Assembly (NCBI RefSeq): GCF_000421545.1
Contig: NZ_ATXF01000009.1
Span: 186,001-250,000 of the forward strand
DNA length: 64,000 nt
Source: Agromyces italicus DSM 16388
Lineage (GTDB): Bacteria; Actinomycetota; Actinomycetes; Actinomycetales; Microbacteriaceae
Direction of reading: 5' to 3'
Shown: in pieces, positions 26,912 to 37,027 of the stretch
Numbering within the stretch: position 1 is the stretch's first letter
How the letters are laid out: each line of letters begins with the position of its first letter
The notes under the pieces: model-generated
Databases searched by the model: none
Told to the model about the DNA's origin: nothing
Seen by the model: only the letters and a program-made list of their open reading frames with translations
Program-made: the position numbers and the translations under genes

Positions 26912-26915
<4 letters not shown>
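25560..26915 (-). CDS. sugar ABC transporter permease (GguB/MmsB/XylH type)
   Basis: A 451-residue polytopic membrane protein with about 10 or more hydrophobic segments and family motifs [64 protein letters not shown] and [17 protein letters not shown]. It is longer than RbsC because of a central charged insertion ([20 protein letters not shown]), as in GguB. The C-terminal tail is cytoplasmic and Pro/Ala rich. It overlaps the ATPase gene by 4 bp. Confidence 0.93.
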
Positions 26916-28456
<1,541 letters not shown>

Positions 28457-28539
28457 CGGCGGCCTCTCGGTGCTGCGGTCATCATCGACGGGTACATTCG
28501 CGACCTCGGTGTCAGTGGTTCGGGACTCGATGTGACGCG

Positions 28540-28553
28540 TGTGACCGTTCACA
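28540..28553. promoter_or_regulatory. LacI-type operator before the ChvE-like operon
   Basis: TGTGACCGTTCACA, arms TGTGA/TCACA with a 4-bp centre, lies 84 bp upstream of the ATPase start. Near-identical palindromes stand before the LacI gene (29676-29695 and 29742-29756), so one regulator probably controls both units. A second TGTGA half-site lies at 28531-28535. Confidence 0.65.
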
Positions 28554-28616
28554 TCGAGACCAATGGTGCATCCGCCGTGCGCCGCTGTCAAGCGCGGGTC
28601 GCAATACGGCGCGACG

Positions 28617-29657
28617 TCAGGCACGGGTGACGGGCTTGCTCACCGGCGCTTCGGCCGTCGAACCGCGCACGACGAGGCGGGGCACGATCTGCTCGACCTC
28701 GAGCAGCCGCTCGCCCTGGAGCTGGTTCAGGAGCAGCGCGACCGCACGCCTTCCGCTCTCGCGGTGGTCCTGGTACACGGTGGTGAGCGGCGGCCAGACA
28801 TGCTGCGCGACGGGGATGTCGTCGAAGCCGACGACGCTGATGTCGCCCGGGACGTCGAGCCCGCCGTCGCGGAAGGCGTGCATGAGCCCGATCGCCATCT
28901 GGTCGTTGGCCGCGAACACCGCCGTGAAGTCGCGGTGGCGCAGCAGCTCGCGGCCGGCGAAGTAGCCGAAGTCGGCGCTCCAGTCGCCGAGGATCGGCGG
29001 GTGCAGGTCGAGCTCGGCGTCGCCGATCGCGTCGAGGAAGCCGCGCATGCGCGCCTCGGCCTCGATCCAGTCCTGCGGGCCGGCGAGGTGCACGATCTCG
29101 CGGTGGCCGAGGTTGATCAGGTGCTGCGTCGCGCGTCGCGCGCCGGTGACCTGGTCGACCGAGAGCGCGAGGTGGTCGCTGCGACCGGTCGACTGCAGGC
29201 TCACGAACGGCACCCCGACCGGCGAGGAGGCGAGCACCTCGAACACGCGCACCTGCGGGGCGATGACCACGAGACCCTCGATCGCCTGCAGCATGAGGTG
29301 CTCGAGCGCATCGGCGATGCCCTCGGGCGAGGAGTCGGCGATGTTCGCGGTGTTCACGTAGTAGCCGTGCTCGCGCGCCGCGTCCTCGATCGCGGCGATG
29401 CTGGTCGCGGGGCCGTACTCGGTGCTCGTCGCGGCGAGCACACCGATCGTGTGCGAGCGACTCGTGACGAGCGCGCGTGCGGCGCGGTTGGGCCGGTACT
29501 GCAGCGTCTCCATCGCGGCGATCACACGGTCACGGGTCTCGGGTCTGATGCTCGGATGGTCGTTCAGCACCCGGGAGACGGTCTGGTGAGAGACCTCCGC
29601 GAGGCGCGCGACATCACGGATGCTGGGCGCCCGCCCCTTGGGAGAATCAGGATTCAC
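28617..29657 (-). CDS. LacI-family transcriptional regulator of the ChvE-like operon
   Basis: A 346-residue repressor: [23 protein letters not shown] (about residues 11-30), hinge [10 protein letters not shown], effector domain with [45 protein letters not shown] and [11 protein letters not shown]. It lies directly upstream of, and in the same direction as, the sugar ABC operon, and palindromes of one type precede both. It is therefore the likely sugar-responsive repressor. Confidence 0.93.
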   Translation of the reverse strand: MNPDSPKGRAPSIRDVARLAEVSHQTVSRVLNDHPSIRPETRDRVIAAMETLQYRPNRAARALVTSRSHTIGVLAATSTEYGPATSIAAIEDAAREHGYYVNTANIADSSPEGIADALEHLMLQAIEGLVVIAPQVRVFEVLASSPVGVPFVSLQSTGRSDHLALSVDQVTGARRATQHLINLGHREIVHLAGPQDWIEAEARMRGFLDAIGDAELDLHPPILGDWSADFGYFAGRELLRHRDFTAVFAANDQMAIGLMHAFRDGGLDVPGDISVVGFDDIPVAQHVWPPLTTVYQDHRESGRRAVALLLNQLQGERLLEVEQIVPRLVVRGSTAEAPVSKPVTRA

Positions 29658-29675
29658 TGCCAGACCGATCGACGT

Positions 29676-29756
29676 CGATGTGCACGTTCACATCGAAGGT
29701 GATTCCATTATGCACGCCCGGCGCGATCGCACAACGTCGCCATGTGACAGTCACAT
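29676..29756. promoter_or_regulatory. two LacI-type operators upstream of the regulator gene
   Basis: CGATGTGCACGTTCACATCG (29676-29695) starts 19 bp before the regulator's start codon. ATGTGACAGTCACAT (29742-29756) is a perfect palindrome apart from its central base, about 65 bp further out. Both share the TGTGA/TCACA arms with the site at 28540. Two spaced sites suggest looping or cooperative autorepression. Confidence 0.65.
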
Positions 29757-29816
29757 CGCGGAGTCGATTCGATTCGACCCGCGGGTCCTGCTGAGCCGCC
29801 GCTCAGAAGGCGATTT

Positions 29817-29854
29817 CTGCGACCGAACCCCGTTCGAACGGGGTTCGGTCGCAG
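29817..29854. terminator. 38-bp perfect palindrome downstream of the MFS gene
   Basis: The half CTGCGACCGAACCCCGTTC is followed immediately by its exact reverse complement, with no loop. It lies about 75 bp beyond the MFS stop. The most economical role is a terminator that also insulates the LacI gene. A GC-only block of repeated GGCCGGGCGG units (about 29888-29930) lies between it and the MFS stop. Confidence 0.6.
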
Positions 29855-29929
29855 GAACCTGCTTCAGAGAGGGGCGGACGGGCTGCCCGGCCGGGCGGGC
29901 GGCGGCCGGGCGGGCGGCCGGCCGGCCGC

Positions 29930-31387
29930 TCAGTCCGCGGATGCCGCGGGCAGCGGCCGCACCCGCGGGGCGAGCACCACCGCCACGAGCGCGATGACGA
30001 CCGTCACGGCGAAGTCGGCCGTGAACGCCGAGGCGACGACGGCGCTCGAGACGAGCGCGGTGACGGCGAGCGCCGTCGATGCGCCGAGCGATTCGCCGAT
30101 CGAGAGGGCGGCGCTGTTGAAGCCCTGCGCCGAGACCGGCGAGAGACCGAGCACCGCGACCGAATGGCGAGGGTACATGAACCCCATCGCGCCGCCCGCC
30201 ACGGTCCACGCCACGAAGGCGATCGCCGGGTGCAGCGCGAACGCCGCCACCGCGAACACGCCGACGAGCGAGATCGTGAGCAGCACCGAGCCGATCATCA
30301 CGGCTCGTGCGTTCGAGACGCGATCGCCGAGGCGCCCCTGCAGCCACGACGCGACCGCCCAGCTCACCCCGGCGCCGGTGAGCACGGCGCCCGCGAGGCT
30401 CGCCGGGAACCCGTAGCGCTCCATGAAGAGATACGGCAGGTAGATCTCGCTGCCGAAGAACGCTCCCGCGACGATGAGCCGCAGCAGCACGGTGGCCGGC
30501 AGTCCGCGTGCGGCGCGCAGCGTGCCGCGCGGCAGCAGCGGGCGTGCCGAGATGACGATGAGGGCGATCGCCGCGGCGGCGACCACCCAGCGCCACGGGT
30601 CGACGAACTCCTTCGAGAGCGACAGCCCGAGTGCGGCGGCGGCGGTGAGCACCGCCCACCCCATGCGGCCGACGCTCCACGCGACCGCGGAGTCGCCCTG
30701 GATCTTCTCGCGGACCCGCAGGATCGGCGGCACGACCATCGCCGCCGCGGGGGCGACGAGGGCGATGACGCCGAGGAACACCCAGTGCCAGCTGAAGACC
30801 TCGGCGATGACGCCCGCGACGGCCGGCCCGATGATCGACGGGATCACCCATGCCGCAGCGAACCCCGCGAACACGCGAGCGCGCAGCGCCTCGGGGTAGA
30901 CGCGGGCGACGATGACGTAGAGCGGCACGATCACCGCGGCACCCGAGAGTCCGTGCACGAAGCGGCCGACGATGAGCGCCGTCATGTCGGTGGCCGTGCC
31001 GGCGATGAGGAGGCCGACCACGAAGAGCACCGCGGCCGTGATCAGCGAGGGCAGCGGCCCCGAACGGTCGGTCCAGTTGCCGGCGATCACCATGCCGACG
31101 ATGCCCGCGGCGAGCGGCACGGCGAACGCGAGCGCGAAGAGCGCGACCCCGTCGAGGTCGCTCGCGACGATCGGCATGACGGTCGTGACCGCCATCGCCT
31201 CGAACGCCGCGAGGAAGATGAGCGAGAACATGCCGATCGACAGCCATCGGTACGGCTTCGAGAGCGGGCCCTTCGAATCGGCGGCGCGGCCTGAAGCCGC
31301 GGCGTCGCCTGCCTCCTCGACTTCGTTCGGATGCACTGACTCGGCGGGCGGTGCGGCCTCGACGGGCTCGGCGGTCGGTTCACTCAC
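29930..31387 (-). CDS. MFS transporter
   Basis: A 485-residue major-facilitator protein. An acidic N-terminal tail of about 45 residues precedes roughly 12-14 hydrophobic segments. The MFS motif A region is GNWTDRSGPLPSLI after helix 2, and VGRFVHGLSGAAVIVPLYVI marks helices 4-5. It is probably a drug or metabolite exporter of the DHA type; the substrate is unknown. It stands alone between a palindromic terminator and the aldo/keto reductase gene, with no regulator beside it. Confidence 0.9.
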   Translation of the reverse strand: MSEPTAEPVEAAPPAESVHPNEVEEAGDAAASGRAADSKGPLSKPYRWLSIGMFSLIFLAAFEAMAVTTVMPIVASDLDGVALFALAFAVPLAAGIVGMVIAGNWTDRSGPLPSLITAAVLFVVGLLIAGTATDMTALIVGRFVHGLSGAAVIVPLYVIVARVYPEALRARVFAGFAAAWVIPSIIGPAVAGVIAEVFSWHWVFLGVIALVAPAAAMVVPPILRVREKIQGDSAVAWSVGRMGWAVLTAAAALGLSLSKEFVDPWRWVVAAAAIALIVISARPLLPRGTLRAARGLPATVLLRLIVAGAFFGSEIYLPYLFMERYGFPASLAGAVLTGAGVSWAVASWLQGRLGDRVSNARAVMIGSVLLTISLVGVFAVAAFALHPAIAFVAWTVAGGAMGFMYPRHSVAVLGLSPVSAQGFNSAALSIGESLGASTALAVTALVSSAVVASAFTADFAVTVVIALVAVVLAPRVRPLPAASAD

Positions 31388-31450
31388 ACGATCGAGCCTA
31401 CGACTTCGAGTGCCCGTGAAGTCCAGCCGGATGCCGCGGGCTCGCGCCGC

Positions 31451-32281
31451 TCAGAACTCCTCATGGGTGTCGGGGTCGGCCCCCCAGATGCGCCCCCGCG
31501 AGAGTGCCGAGATCGCCGCGACCTCCTCGGCGCTGAGCGAGAACCCGAATACGTCGAGGTTCTCGCGACGACGCTCGGGGTCGGACGACTTCGGGATCGG
31601 CACGGCCCCGAGTTCGACGTGCCAGCGCAGCACCAGCTGCGCCGGGCTCACCCCGTGCTTCGCCGCGAGTTCGGCGACGACCGGCTCGCGCAGCAGTTCG
31701 GTGCGTCGCGCGAGCGGGCTCCAACTCTCGGTGCGGATGTCGTGCTCGTCATGGAACGCACGCAGCTCGTCCTGTGGGAAGTAGGGGTGGAGTTCGACCT
31801 GATTGACGACCGGCGCGACGCCCGTCTCGTCGATGAGCCGCTCGAGCATCGCCGGCGTGAAGTTCGAGACGCCGAGCGCCCGCACGAGCCCCTTCTCACG
31901 CAGCGAGATCATCGCACGCCAGCTCTCGACGTACTTGTCGATGCGCGGCAGCGGCCAGTGGATGAGGTAGAGGTCGACCCACTCGAGGCCGAGGCGCCCC
32001 CGCGACTCCTCGAAGCTCGCGAGCGTCTCGTCGAAGCCGTGGTGGCGTCCGGGCAGCTTCGTCGTGATGACGAGGTCGCTGCGGTCGACGTCGGTGCGCT
32101 CGATGGCTTCGCCCACCGCCTCCTCATTGCCGTAGTTGTAGGCGGTGTCGATGAGGCGGTAGCCGTCGGCGATGCCCGAGGTGATCGCCTCGATGCCGAG
32201 CTGATCGTTCAACCCGTAGGTGCCGAGCCCGATCGCGGGAATCGTGTTGCCGTCGCGAAGGGAATAGGCGGGAACGCTCAT
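31451..32281 (-). CDS. aldo/keto reductase (2,5-diketo-D-gluconate reductase-like)
   Basis: A 276-residue NADPH-dependent reductase. The AKR tetrad is visible: Asp in GYRLIDTAYNYGNEEAVG (Asp and Tyr), Lys in VITTKLPG, and His in LYLIHWPLPRID. The cofactor end has ALGVSNFTPAMLERL and AVPIPKSSDPERRRENLDVF. The length is normal for AKR5 enzymes acting on small aldehydes and ketones. It follows the cyclase-like gene on the same strand with 27 bp between them and may share its transcript. Confidence 0.92.
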   Translation of the reverse strand: MSVPAYSLRDGNTIPAIGLGTYGLNDQLGIEAITSGIADGYRLIDTAYNYGNEEAVGEAIERTDVDRSDLVITTKLPGRHHGFDETLASFEESRGRLGLEWVDLYLIHWPLPRIDKYVESWRAMISLREKGLVRALGVSNFTPAMLERLIDETGVAPVVNQVELHPYFPQDELRAFHDEHDIRTESWSPLARRTELLREPVVAELAAKHGVSPAQLVLRWHVELGAVPIPKSSDPERRRENLDVFGFSLSAEEVAAISALSRGRIWGADPDTHEEF

Positions 32282-32308
32282 CCCTCAATACTCACGCACG
32301 CACGGCCC

Positions 32309-33271
32309 TCACGCCACCGGGCGCCCCGAGGGAAGCTCGGCGAATGCGCGCACCGGGAAGGTGCCGAAGCCCTCGACGCGCGGAGGCACCGCCGTGAACC
32401 GTGCGCCGTGCACCGGAACCCGTTCGAGCGCGGTCAGGTGTTCGATCACATGCACCCCCGCCTCGAGCAGGATGGAGTGCGCAGGCCGCTCGCCGCCCGA
32501 CTCGGTGTCGTCGATGTTGAGCGAGTCGATGCCGACGGCGACGACCCCGACCGCGACGAGGTGTCGCGCCCCCGCCTCGGTGAGGAACGGCGACCCCGTC
32601 GCGTACTCGGGCCGCCCGAAGTGCCGGCTCCACCCGGTGTGGAGCAGCACGGCGGTGCCGGCCAGTTCGCGATCGAAGAAGACCTCGGCGGGGATGCCCC
32701 GCCCCGTGGCATCCGTCAGCCTGAACACCTCGGCCGGGAGACCGACGAGCGTCTCGAGCGACAGGCTCGCGAGATCGCCGCCGCCGGCGTAGCGGTGGAA
32801 CGGGCTGTCGAGGTACGTGCCGGTGTTGCCGATCATCGTGATGACGTCCATCGCGAACTCGGTGCCCGGCGCGTAGCGCTCGCGCGAGGCCTCGCGGGTC
32901 AGATGCGGTGTGATCGTCGGCGCGGGCAGGCCCGGGTAGGTGACGAGGCCCGCCGAGATCGGGTGGCTGAGGTCGACGAGCGCGGGGCGTTCGGTGCGAA
33001 GCGCCGCGGATGCCTCGCGCGCCGCCCCGCTCGCGGACTCGGCGGCCTCCGCGACCCCCCGCGAGCCGCGATGCGGCTCGGCGATGATCTCGAGGTTCGC
33101 GAGCCCGACCCGCCCGACGAGCGCGAGCCCGAGATGCCGCACGAGCAGCTCGCCGATCGCGGCCTCACCGAGCTCGGGCGACGGCAGGTCGAGGCGGAAC
33201 CCCTCCGCGCGCAGCCCTCCCCCGTTGACGAAGTCGATCTCGGCGTCGAAACGGGCGCGGTATTCGGTCAT
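32309..33271 (-). CDS. cyclase-family (kynurenine formamidase-like) protein with altered metal motif
   Basis: A 320-residue protein of the cyclase/arylformamidase family: LVDLSHPISAGLVTYPGLPAP, ITPHLTREASRERYAPGTEF and VGIDSLNIDDTESGGERPAH with EAGVHVIEHLTALERVP. The family metal motif HxGTHxDxPxH appears as NTGTYLDSPFH: two of the histidines are Asn and Tyr, so canonical metal binding is doubtful. About 95 N-terminal residues precede the cyclase domain and do not belong to it. The start overlaps the APC permease stop by 4 bp, suggesting that the permease imports its substrate. Confidence 0.82.
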   Translation of the reverse strand: MTEYRARFDAEIDFVNGGGLRAEGFRLDLPSPELGEAAIGELLVRHLGLALVGRVGLANLEIIAEPHRGSRGVAEAAESASGAAREASAALRTERPALVDLSHPISAGLVTYPGLPAPTITPHLTREASRERYAPGTEFAMDVITMIGNTGTYLDSPFHRYAGGGDLASLSLETLVGLPAEVFRLTDATGRGIPAEVFFDRELAGTAVLLHTGWSRHFGRPEYATGSPFLTEAGARHLVAVGVVAVGIDSLNIDDTESGGERPAHSILLEAGVHVIEHLTALERVPVHGARFTAVPPRVEGFGTFPVRAFAELPSGRPVA

Positions 33272-34677
33272 GCGTGCTGCTCCTCGGTGATGCGGTCGGG
33301 CGTGGTGGTCGTGGCGTCCGGGGCTGTGACTTCTTCGGTGCCGGTGGCGGTCCGTCGCGCTCGCCACCTGCGCACGACCGTCACCGCGACCGCGGCGAGC
33401 GCGAGCGCCGCGGGCACCAGGAGGTTCGCCCAGGCGAGCACCAGCAGCCCGGCGGTCATGACGGTCGCGACGACCGCGAGCCACCAGCCGAACGACCAGC
33501 GGCGCAGCAGCAGGGTCGCGGCGAGCATGCCGGCGGCGTAGATCGCGACCATGTTGCTCGTATGGATCAGGATGAAGCCCGACAGGTCGAGGTCGTTCGC
33601 GAGCATCAGTCCGTAGTAGATGAGGATGATCACGCCCGTCACCGCGAGTGCGCGGCGCGGCACCTCGCCGTCGGCGGCGCCCTTCGCGAGGAAGCGCGGC
33701 AGGTCGCCGTCGCGGCCGAGCGCTGCGCCGAGCTTGCCGAACGCCGGCAGGTACGCGTTCATCACGCCGACCGTGACGATACCCGCGATGATGGCGACGA
33801 GCACCGGGCCGATGCCGGGCGCGGTGGTCTCGACGAGGGCGAGCAGCGGCACCTGCCCGTCGCCGGCCCGGTCGCCGAGCACGGCGACGGTGACGAACTG
33901 GAGCGCGAGGTAGCCGACGCCGACCACGGCCACCGCGATCGCCGTCGCGATCGGAATCGTACGGCGCGGGTTCGTGAACTCGCCCGCGATGTGGGTGCCG
34001 ACCTCCCACCCGGCGAAGGCCCAGACGAAGAGGCTGATGGCGACGCCGACGCCCGCCCAGCCGTTCGGCAGGAAGGGCTGGAAGTTCGACGCGTCGGCCG
34101 CGGGGAAGGTCACGGCCACGACGCCGACGACGACGGTGACGAGCAGGCCCGAGAGCACGAACTGCACCCACCCGGCGACCCGCACCCCGAACCAGTTCGC
34201 GATGTAGGGCGGCACGAACACCGCGAACCCGATGAGCGGCACGGCCGAGCGGTCGATGCCGAGCACGGCGACGACGTACTCGCCGCCGAGCACCGCGAGC
34301 ACCGGAGCGCCGATGCACACGCCGAAGTAGAACCAGTAGCCCGCCATGCGGGCCGCGGTGTCGCCGAGCGCCCTCCGCACGAAGCTCGCGACGCCGCCGG
34401 CGTCGGGGTAGCGCGCGGCGAGCGCGGCGAAGGTGCCGGCGAGCGGAATCGAGAGCACGAGCACGGCCGCCACGGCGACGATCGAGGCGGGACCTGCGGC
34501 CTCGGCGGCGAGCCCCGGCAGCACGAGGATGCCGGTGCCGAGCACGCTCGCGATGTAGAGCGCCGTGCCCTGTCCGAGGCCGAGGCTGCCGCGGTGCGGC
34601 TGACCCGACTCCGACGGCCGGGCGGTGGTGGGTTTCGAGGTCACCCGCTCATTCTGGAGCATCCCGCCGATACTCAC
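33268..34677 (-). CDS. APC-family amino acid permease
   Basis: A 469-residue membrane protein with about 12 transmembrane helices. Helix 1 carries the APC hallmark in LYIASVLGTGILVLPGLAAE, helix 3 begins RYPDAGGVASFVRRALG, and helix 6 has FVWAFAGWEVGTHIAGEF. It probably imports an amino acid or amine by proton symport. The C-terminal tail is cytoplasmic and Thr-rich. A GTG at 34644 (VTSKPTT) is a reasonable alternative start. It is the first gene of a unit with the cyclase-like and aldo/keto reductase genes. Confidence 0.9.
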   Translation of the reverse strand: MSIGGMLQNERVTSKPTTARPSESGQPHRGSLGLGQGTALYIASVLGTGILVLPGLAAEAAGPASIVAVAAVLVLSIPLAGTFAALAARYPDAGGVASFVRRALGDTAARMAGYWFYFGVCIGAPVLAVLGGEYVVAVLGIDRSAVPLIGFAVFVPPYIANWFGVRVAGWVQFVLSGLLVTVVVGVVAVTFPAADASNFQPFLPNGWAGVGVAISLFVWAFAGWEVGTHIAGEFTNPRRTIPIATAIAVAVVGVGYLALQFVTVAVLGDRAGDGQVPLLALVETTAPGIGPVLVAIIAGIVTVGVMNAYLPAFGKLGAALGRDGDLPRFLAKGAADGEVPRRALAVTGVIILIYYGLMLANDLDLSGFILIHTSNMVAIYAAGMLAATLLLRRWSFGWWLAVVATVMTAGLLVLAWANLLVPAALALAAVAVTVVRRWRARRTATGTEEVTAPDATTTTPDRITEEQHA

Positions 34678-34722
34678 CGCTGGCAGTCATGACATAGGTC
34701 ATCGATATTCTGCCAACACCGA

Positions 34723-35517
34723 TCAGTGCCCCCGGGCGAGCGCGGCCTCGCGCTCGATGAAGGCGGTGAGATCGCCGATCGAGCCCATGAGCGGCGCCGG
34801 GAAGAGCACGAGCGTGTTCTTGTCGACACCGACCTCGACGAGCGTCTGCAGGGTGCGCAACTGCAGGGCGAGCGGGTGCGCCATCATCGTGTCGCTCGCG
34901 ACGCCGAGCTGTGCGGCGGCGAGCGCCTCGCCCTCGGCGGCGATGATCTTCGCCCGCTTCTCGCGTTCGGCCTCGGCCTGCTTGGCCATCGCCCGTTTCA
35001 TCGAGTCGGGCAGCAGGATGTCCTTCAGCTCGACGAGCGTGACCTCGACGCCCCACTCGGCGGTCGTGACATCCAGGATCTCGCGGATGTTCGCGTTGAG
35101 CTTCGCCGTCTCGGCGAGGGTCTCATCGAGATGGTGCTGGCCGACGACCCGGCGCAGCGTGGTCTGCGCGATCTGGTCGATGGCCGACTTCACATCCTCG
35201 ATCGCGATGACCGACTTCACGGGGTCGACGACCCGGTAGTAGGCGACGGCCGACACGCCGACCGTCACGTTGTCGCGCGTGATGATGCCCTGCGACGCGA
35301 TCGGCAGGGTGACGATGCGCATCGACACCTTGATCATCACGTCGACGATCGGGATGATGAAGCGGATGCCCGGATCGCGCACGTTGTGCAACCTGCCGAA
35401 CCGCAGCACCACGCCCCGCTCGTACTGCTTCACGATCTTGACCGACATGAAGAACAGGATGATCGCGAGGATGCCGACGACGATCAGGGTGACCCAGAGC
35501 CAGACCATGGGAACCAT
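34723..35517 (-). CDS. slipin/stomatin-like SPFH-domain membrane protein
   Basis: A 264-residue prohibitin-superfamily protein. One N-terminal membrane helix (WLWVTLIVVGILAIILFF, residues 6-23) precedes the SPFH domain: QYERGVVLRFGRLHNVRDPG, RIVTLPIASQGIITRDNVTV, SAVAYYRVVDPVKSV. The C-terminal half forms the coiled-coil-like KQAEAEREKRAKIIAAEGEA. Such proteins assemble in membrane microdomains; no NfeD partner gene is adjacent, so its role is open. It lies alone in its unit. Confidence 0.92.
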   Translation of the reverse strand: MVPMVWLWVTLIVVGILAIILFFMSVKIVKQYERGVVLRFGRLHNVRDPGIRFIIPIVDVMIKVSMRIVTLPIASQGIITRDNVTVGVSAVAYYRVVDPVKSVIAIEDVKSAIDQIAQTTLRRVVGQHHLDETLAETAKLNANIREILDVTTAEWGVEVTLVELKDILLPDSMKRAMAKQAEAEREKRAKIIAAEGEALAAAQLGVASDTMMAHPLALQLRTLQTLVEVGVDKNTLVLFPAPLMGSIGDLTAFIEREAALARGH

Positions 35518-35599
35518 CTCCGAGGCGCCGGTGACGTGCCGTACGCCACTCCCATTGTCCCACCCTCCGGGTCGCCCTCACCCGCCGGCGTCGGTGGTG

Positions 35600-35690
35600 A
35601 ATGGGAGGAGAACGACGCGTTGGGAGGAGCGTTTCCGGGCTCGGCTCCTCCCGATCCGCCGATCTCCTCCCGATCGAAGCGAGCGGATGC
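35600..35690. terminator. GGGAGGAG/CTCCTCCC repeat block between slipin and MetB genes
   Basis: Two copies of GGGAGGAG (about 35603 and 35620) face two copies of CTCCTCCC (about 35645 and 35665), so alternative hairpins can form about 40 bp beyond the stop of the leftward MetB-type gene. A terminator role for that gene is likely. Confidence 0.5.
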
Positions 35691-35726
35691 CGCCGCGCAG
35701 CGACGCACGGGCGGCGAGGGATGCCG

Positions 35727-36902
35727 CTACAGGCGGGCGAGGGCCTGGTCGATGTCGGCGAGCAGGTCGTCGACGTCCTCGATGCCCACCGAGAGGCGCA
35801 CCACCGACTCGGGCACCTCGGCCTCGGTGCCCTTGACCGAGGCGTGCGTCATCTCCGAGGGGTGGTTGACGAGCGACTCGACCCCGCCGAGCGACTCGGC
35901 GAGCTGGAACAGCTCGGTCGACTCCGCGAAACGGCGCGCCGCCGCACCGCCGCCCGCGAGCGCGATCGAGAGCATGCCGCCGAAGCCCGACATCTGCCGG
36001 CCCGCGAGCTCATGCCCCGGGTGCGACTCGAGCCCCGGGTAGTAGACCCGCTCGACGCCGGCGTGCTCCTCGAGGCGTCGCGCGATCGCGAGCGCGTTCT
36101 GGCTGTGCCGCTGCATGCGCACCCCGAGGGTCTTGATGCCGCGCGAGGTGAGGAATGCGTCGAACGGACCCGACACCGCGCCCGCCGCGAACTGGGTGAA
36201 CTTCACCCGCTCGTGCACCTCGTCGAGCCGCTCGCCCGCACCGAACACGAGCGCGCCGCCGACCACGTCGGAGTGCCCGCCCAGGTACTTCGTCGTCGAG
36301 TGCACGACGACGTCGGCGCCGAGCGCGAGCGGCTGCTGCAACGCGGGCGAAGCGAAGGTGTTGTCGACGACCACGATGAGTCCCGCCTCGCGTCCGAGCT
36401 CGGCGAGCGCCGTGACATCCGACACCTTCATGAGGGGGTTCGAGGGGGTCTCGACCCAGAGCACCTTCGTGGTGCCGGGCTCGATCGCGGCGCGCACGGC
36501 GTCGACGTCGCTCGTGTCGACGGTCGAGTGGCGCACGCCCCAGTCGCCGAAGATGCGACGGATGAGTCGGTGTGTGCCGCCGTACACGTCGTTGCCGATG
36601 AGCACGTGGTCGCCCGGTTTGACGACCGTGCGCAGCAGCGCGTCCTCCGCTGCGAGGCCCGAGGCGAACGAGAGGCCGTGCGCGCCGCCCTCGAGGGCCG
36701 CGAGCTGGGTCTCGAGCGCGGTGCGCGTCGGGTTGCCGCCGCGCGAGTACTCGTAGCCGCCGCGGAGCCCGCCGATGCCGTCCTGCACGTAGGTCGAGGT
36801 CTGGTAGATGGGCGGGATCACCGCGCCGGTCGTCGGGTCGAACGCCTGGCCGGCGTGGATCGCGCGAGTGTCGAACCCCGCATGCTTCTCAGGAACGGAC
36901 AT
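35727..36902 (-). CDS. metB: cystathionine gamma-synthase/lyase (MetB type)
   Basis: A 391-residue PLP enzyme of the Cys/Met-metabolism family: FDTRAIHAGQAFDPTTGAVI, PPIYQTSTY, YEYSRGGNPTRTALE, SFASGLAA and the PLP-binding Lys in VVHSTTKYLGGHSD, ending with SLGGVESLVNHPSEMTHAS and VRLSVGIEDVDDL. Synthase and lyase cannot be told apart by eye. Because the gene follows cystathionine beta-synthase on the same strand, it may work as a lyase in reverse transsulfuration, giving cysteine, 2-oxobutyrate and ammonia. Confidence 0.93.
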   Translation of the reverse strand: MSVPEKHAGFDTRAIHAGQAFDPTTGAVIPPIYQTSTYVQDGIGGLRGGYEYSRGGNPTRTALETQLAALEGGAHGLSFASGLAAEDALLRTVVKPGDHVLIGNDVYGGTHRLIRRIFGDWGVRHSTVDTSDVDAVRAAIEPGTTKVLWVETPSNPLMKVSDVTALAELGREAGLIVVVDNTFASPALQQPLALGADVVVHSTTKYLGGHSDVVGGALVFGAGERLDEVHERVKFTQFAAGAVSGPFDAFLTSRGIKTLGVRMQRHSQNALAIARRLEEHAGVERVYYPGLESHPGHELAGRQMSGFGGMLSIALAGGGAAARRFAESTELFQLAESLGGVESLVNHPSEMTHASVKGTEAEVPESVVRLSVGIEDVDDLLADIDQALARL

Positions 36903-36981
36903 GGCTGCGGCTCGCTTTCGCTTGAGTGAATGAAGTCTGGGAGGTTGATTTCAGGGAAATAGGGCCGATCTCGCGACCTCG

Positions 36982-37016
36982 GCTCCTGAGAAACACCGGT
37001 TTGCTCCTGAGAAACA
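36982..37016. repeat. 14-bp direct repeat in the cbs-metB gap
   Basis: GCTCCTGAGAAACA occurs at 36982-36995 and again at 37003-37016, a 21-bp period, between the cbs stop and the metB start. It could be a paired protein-binding site near the metB promoter. No known regulator motif is recognised. Confidence 0.5.
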
Positions 37017-37027
37017 TGCTGGCTCGG

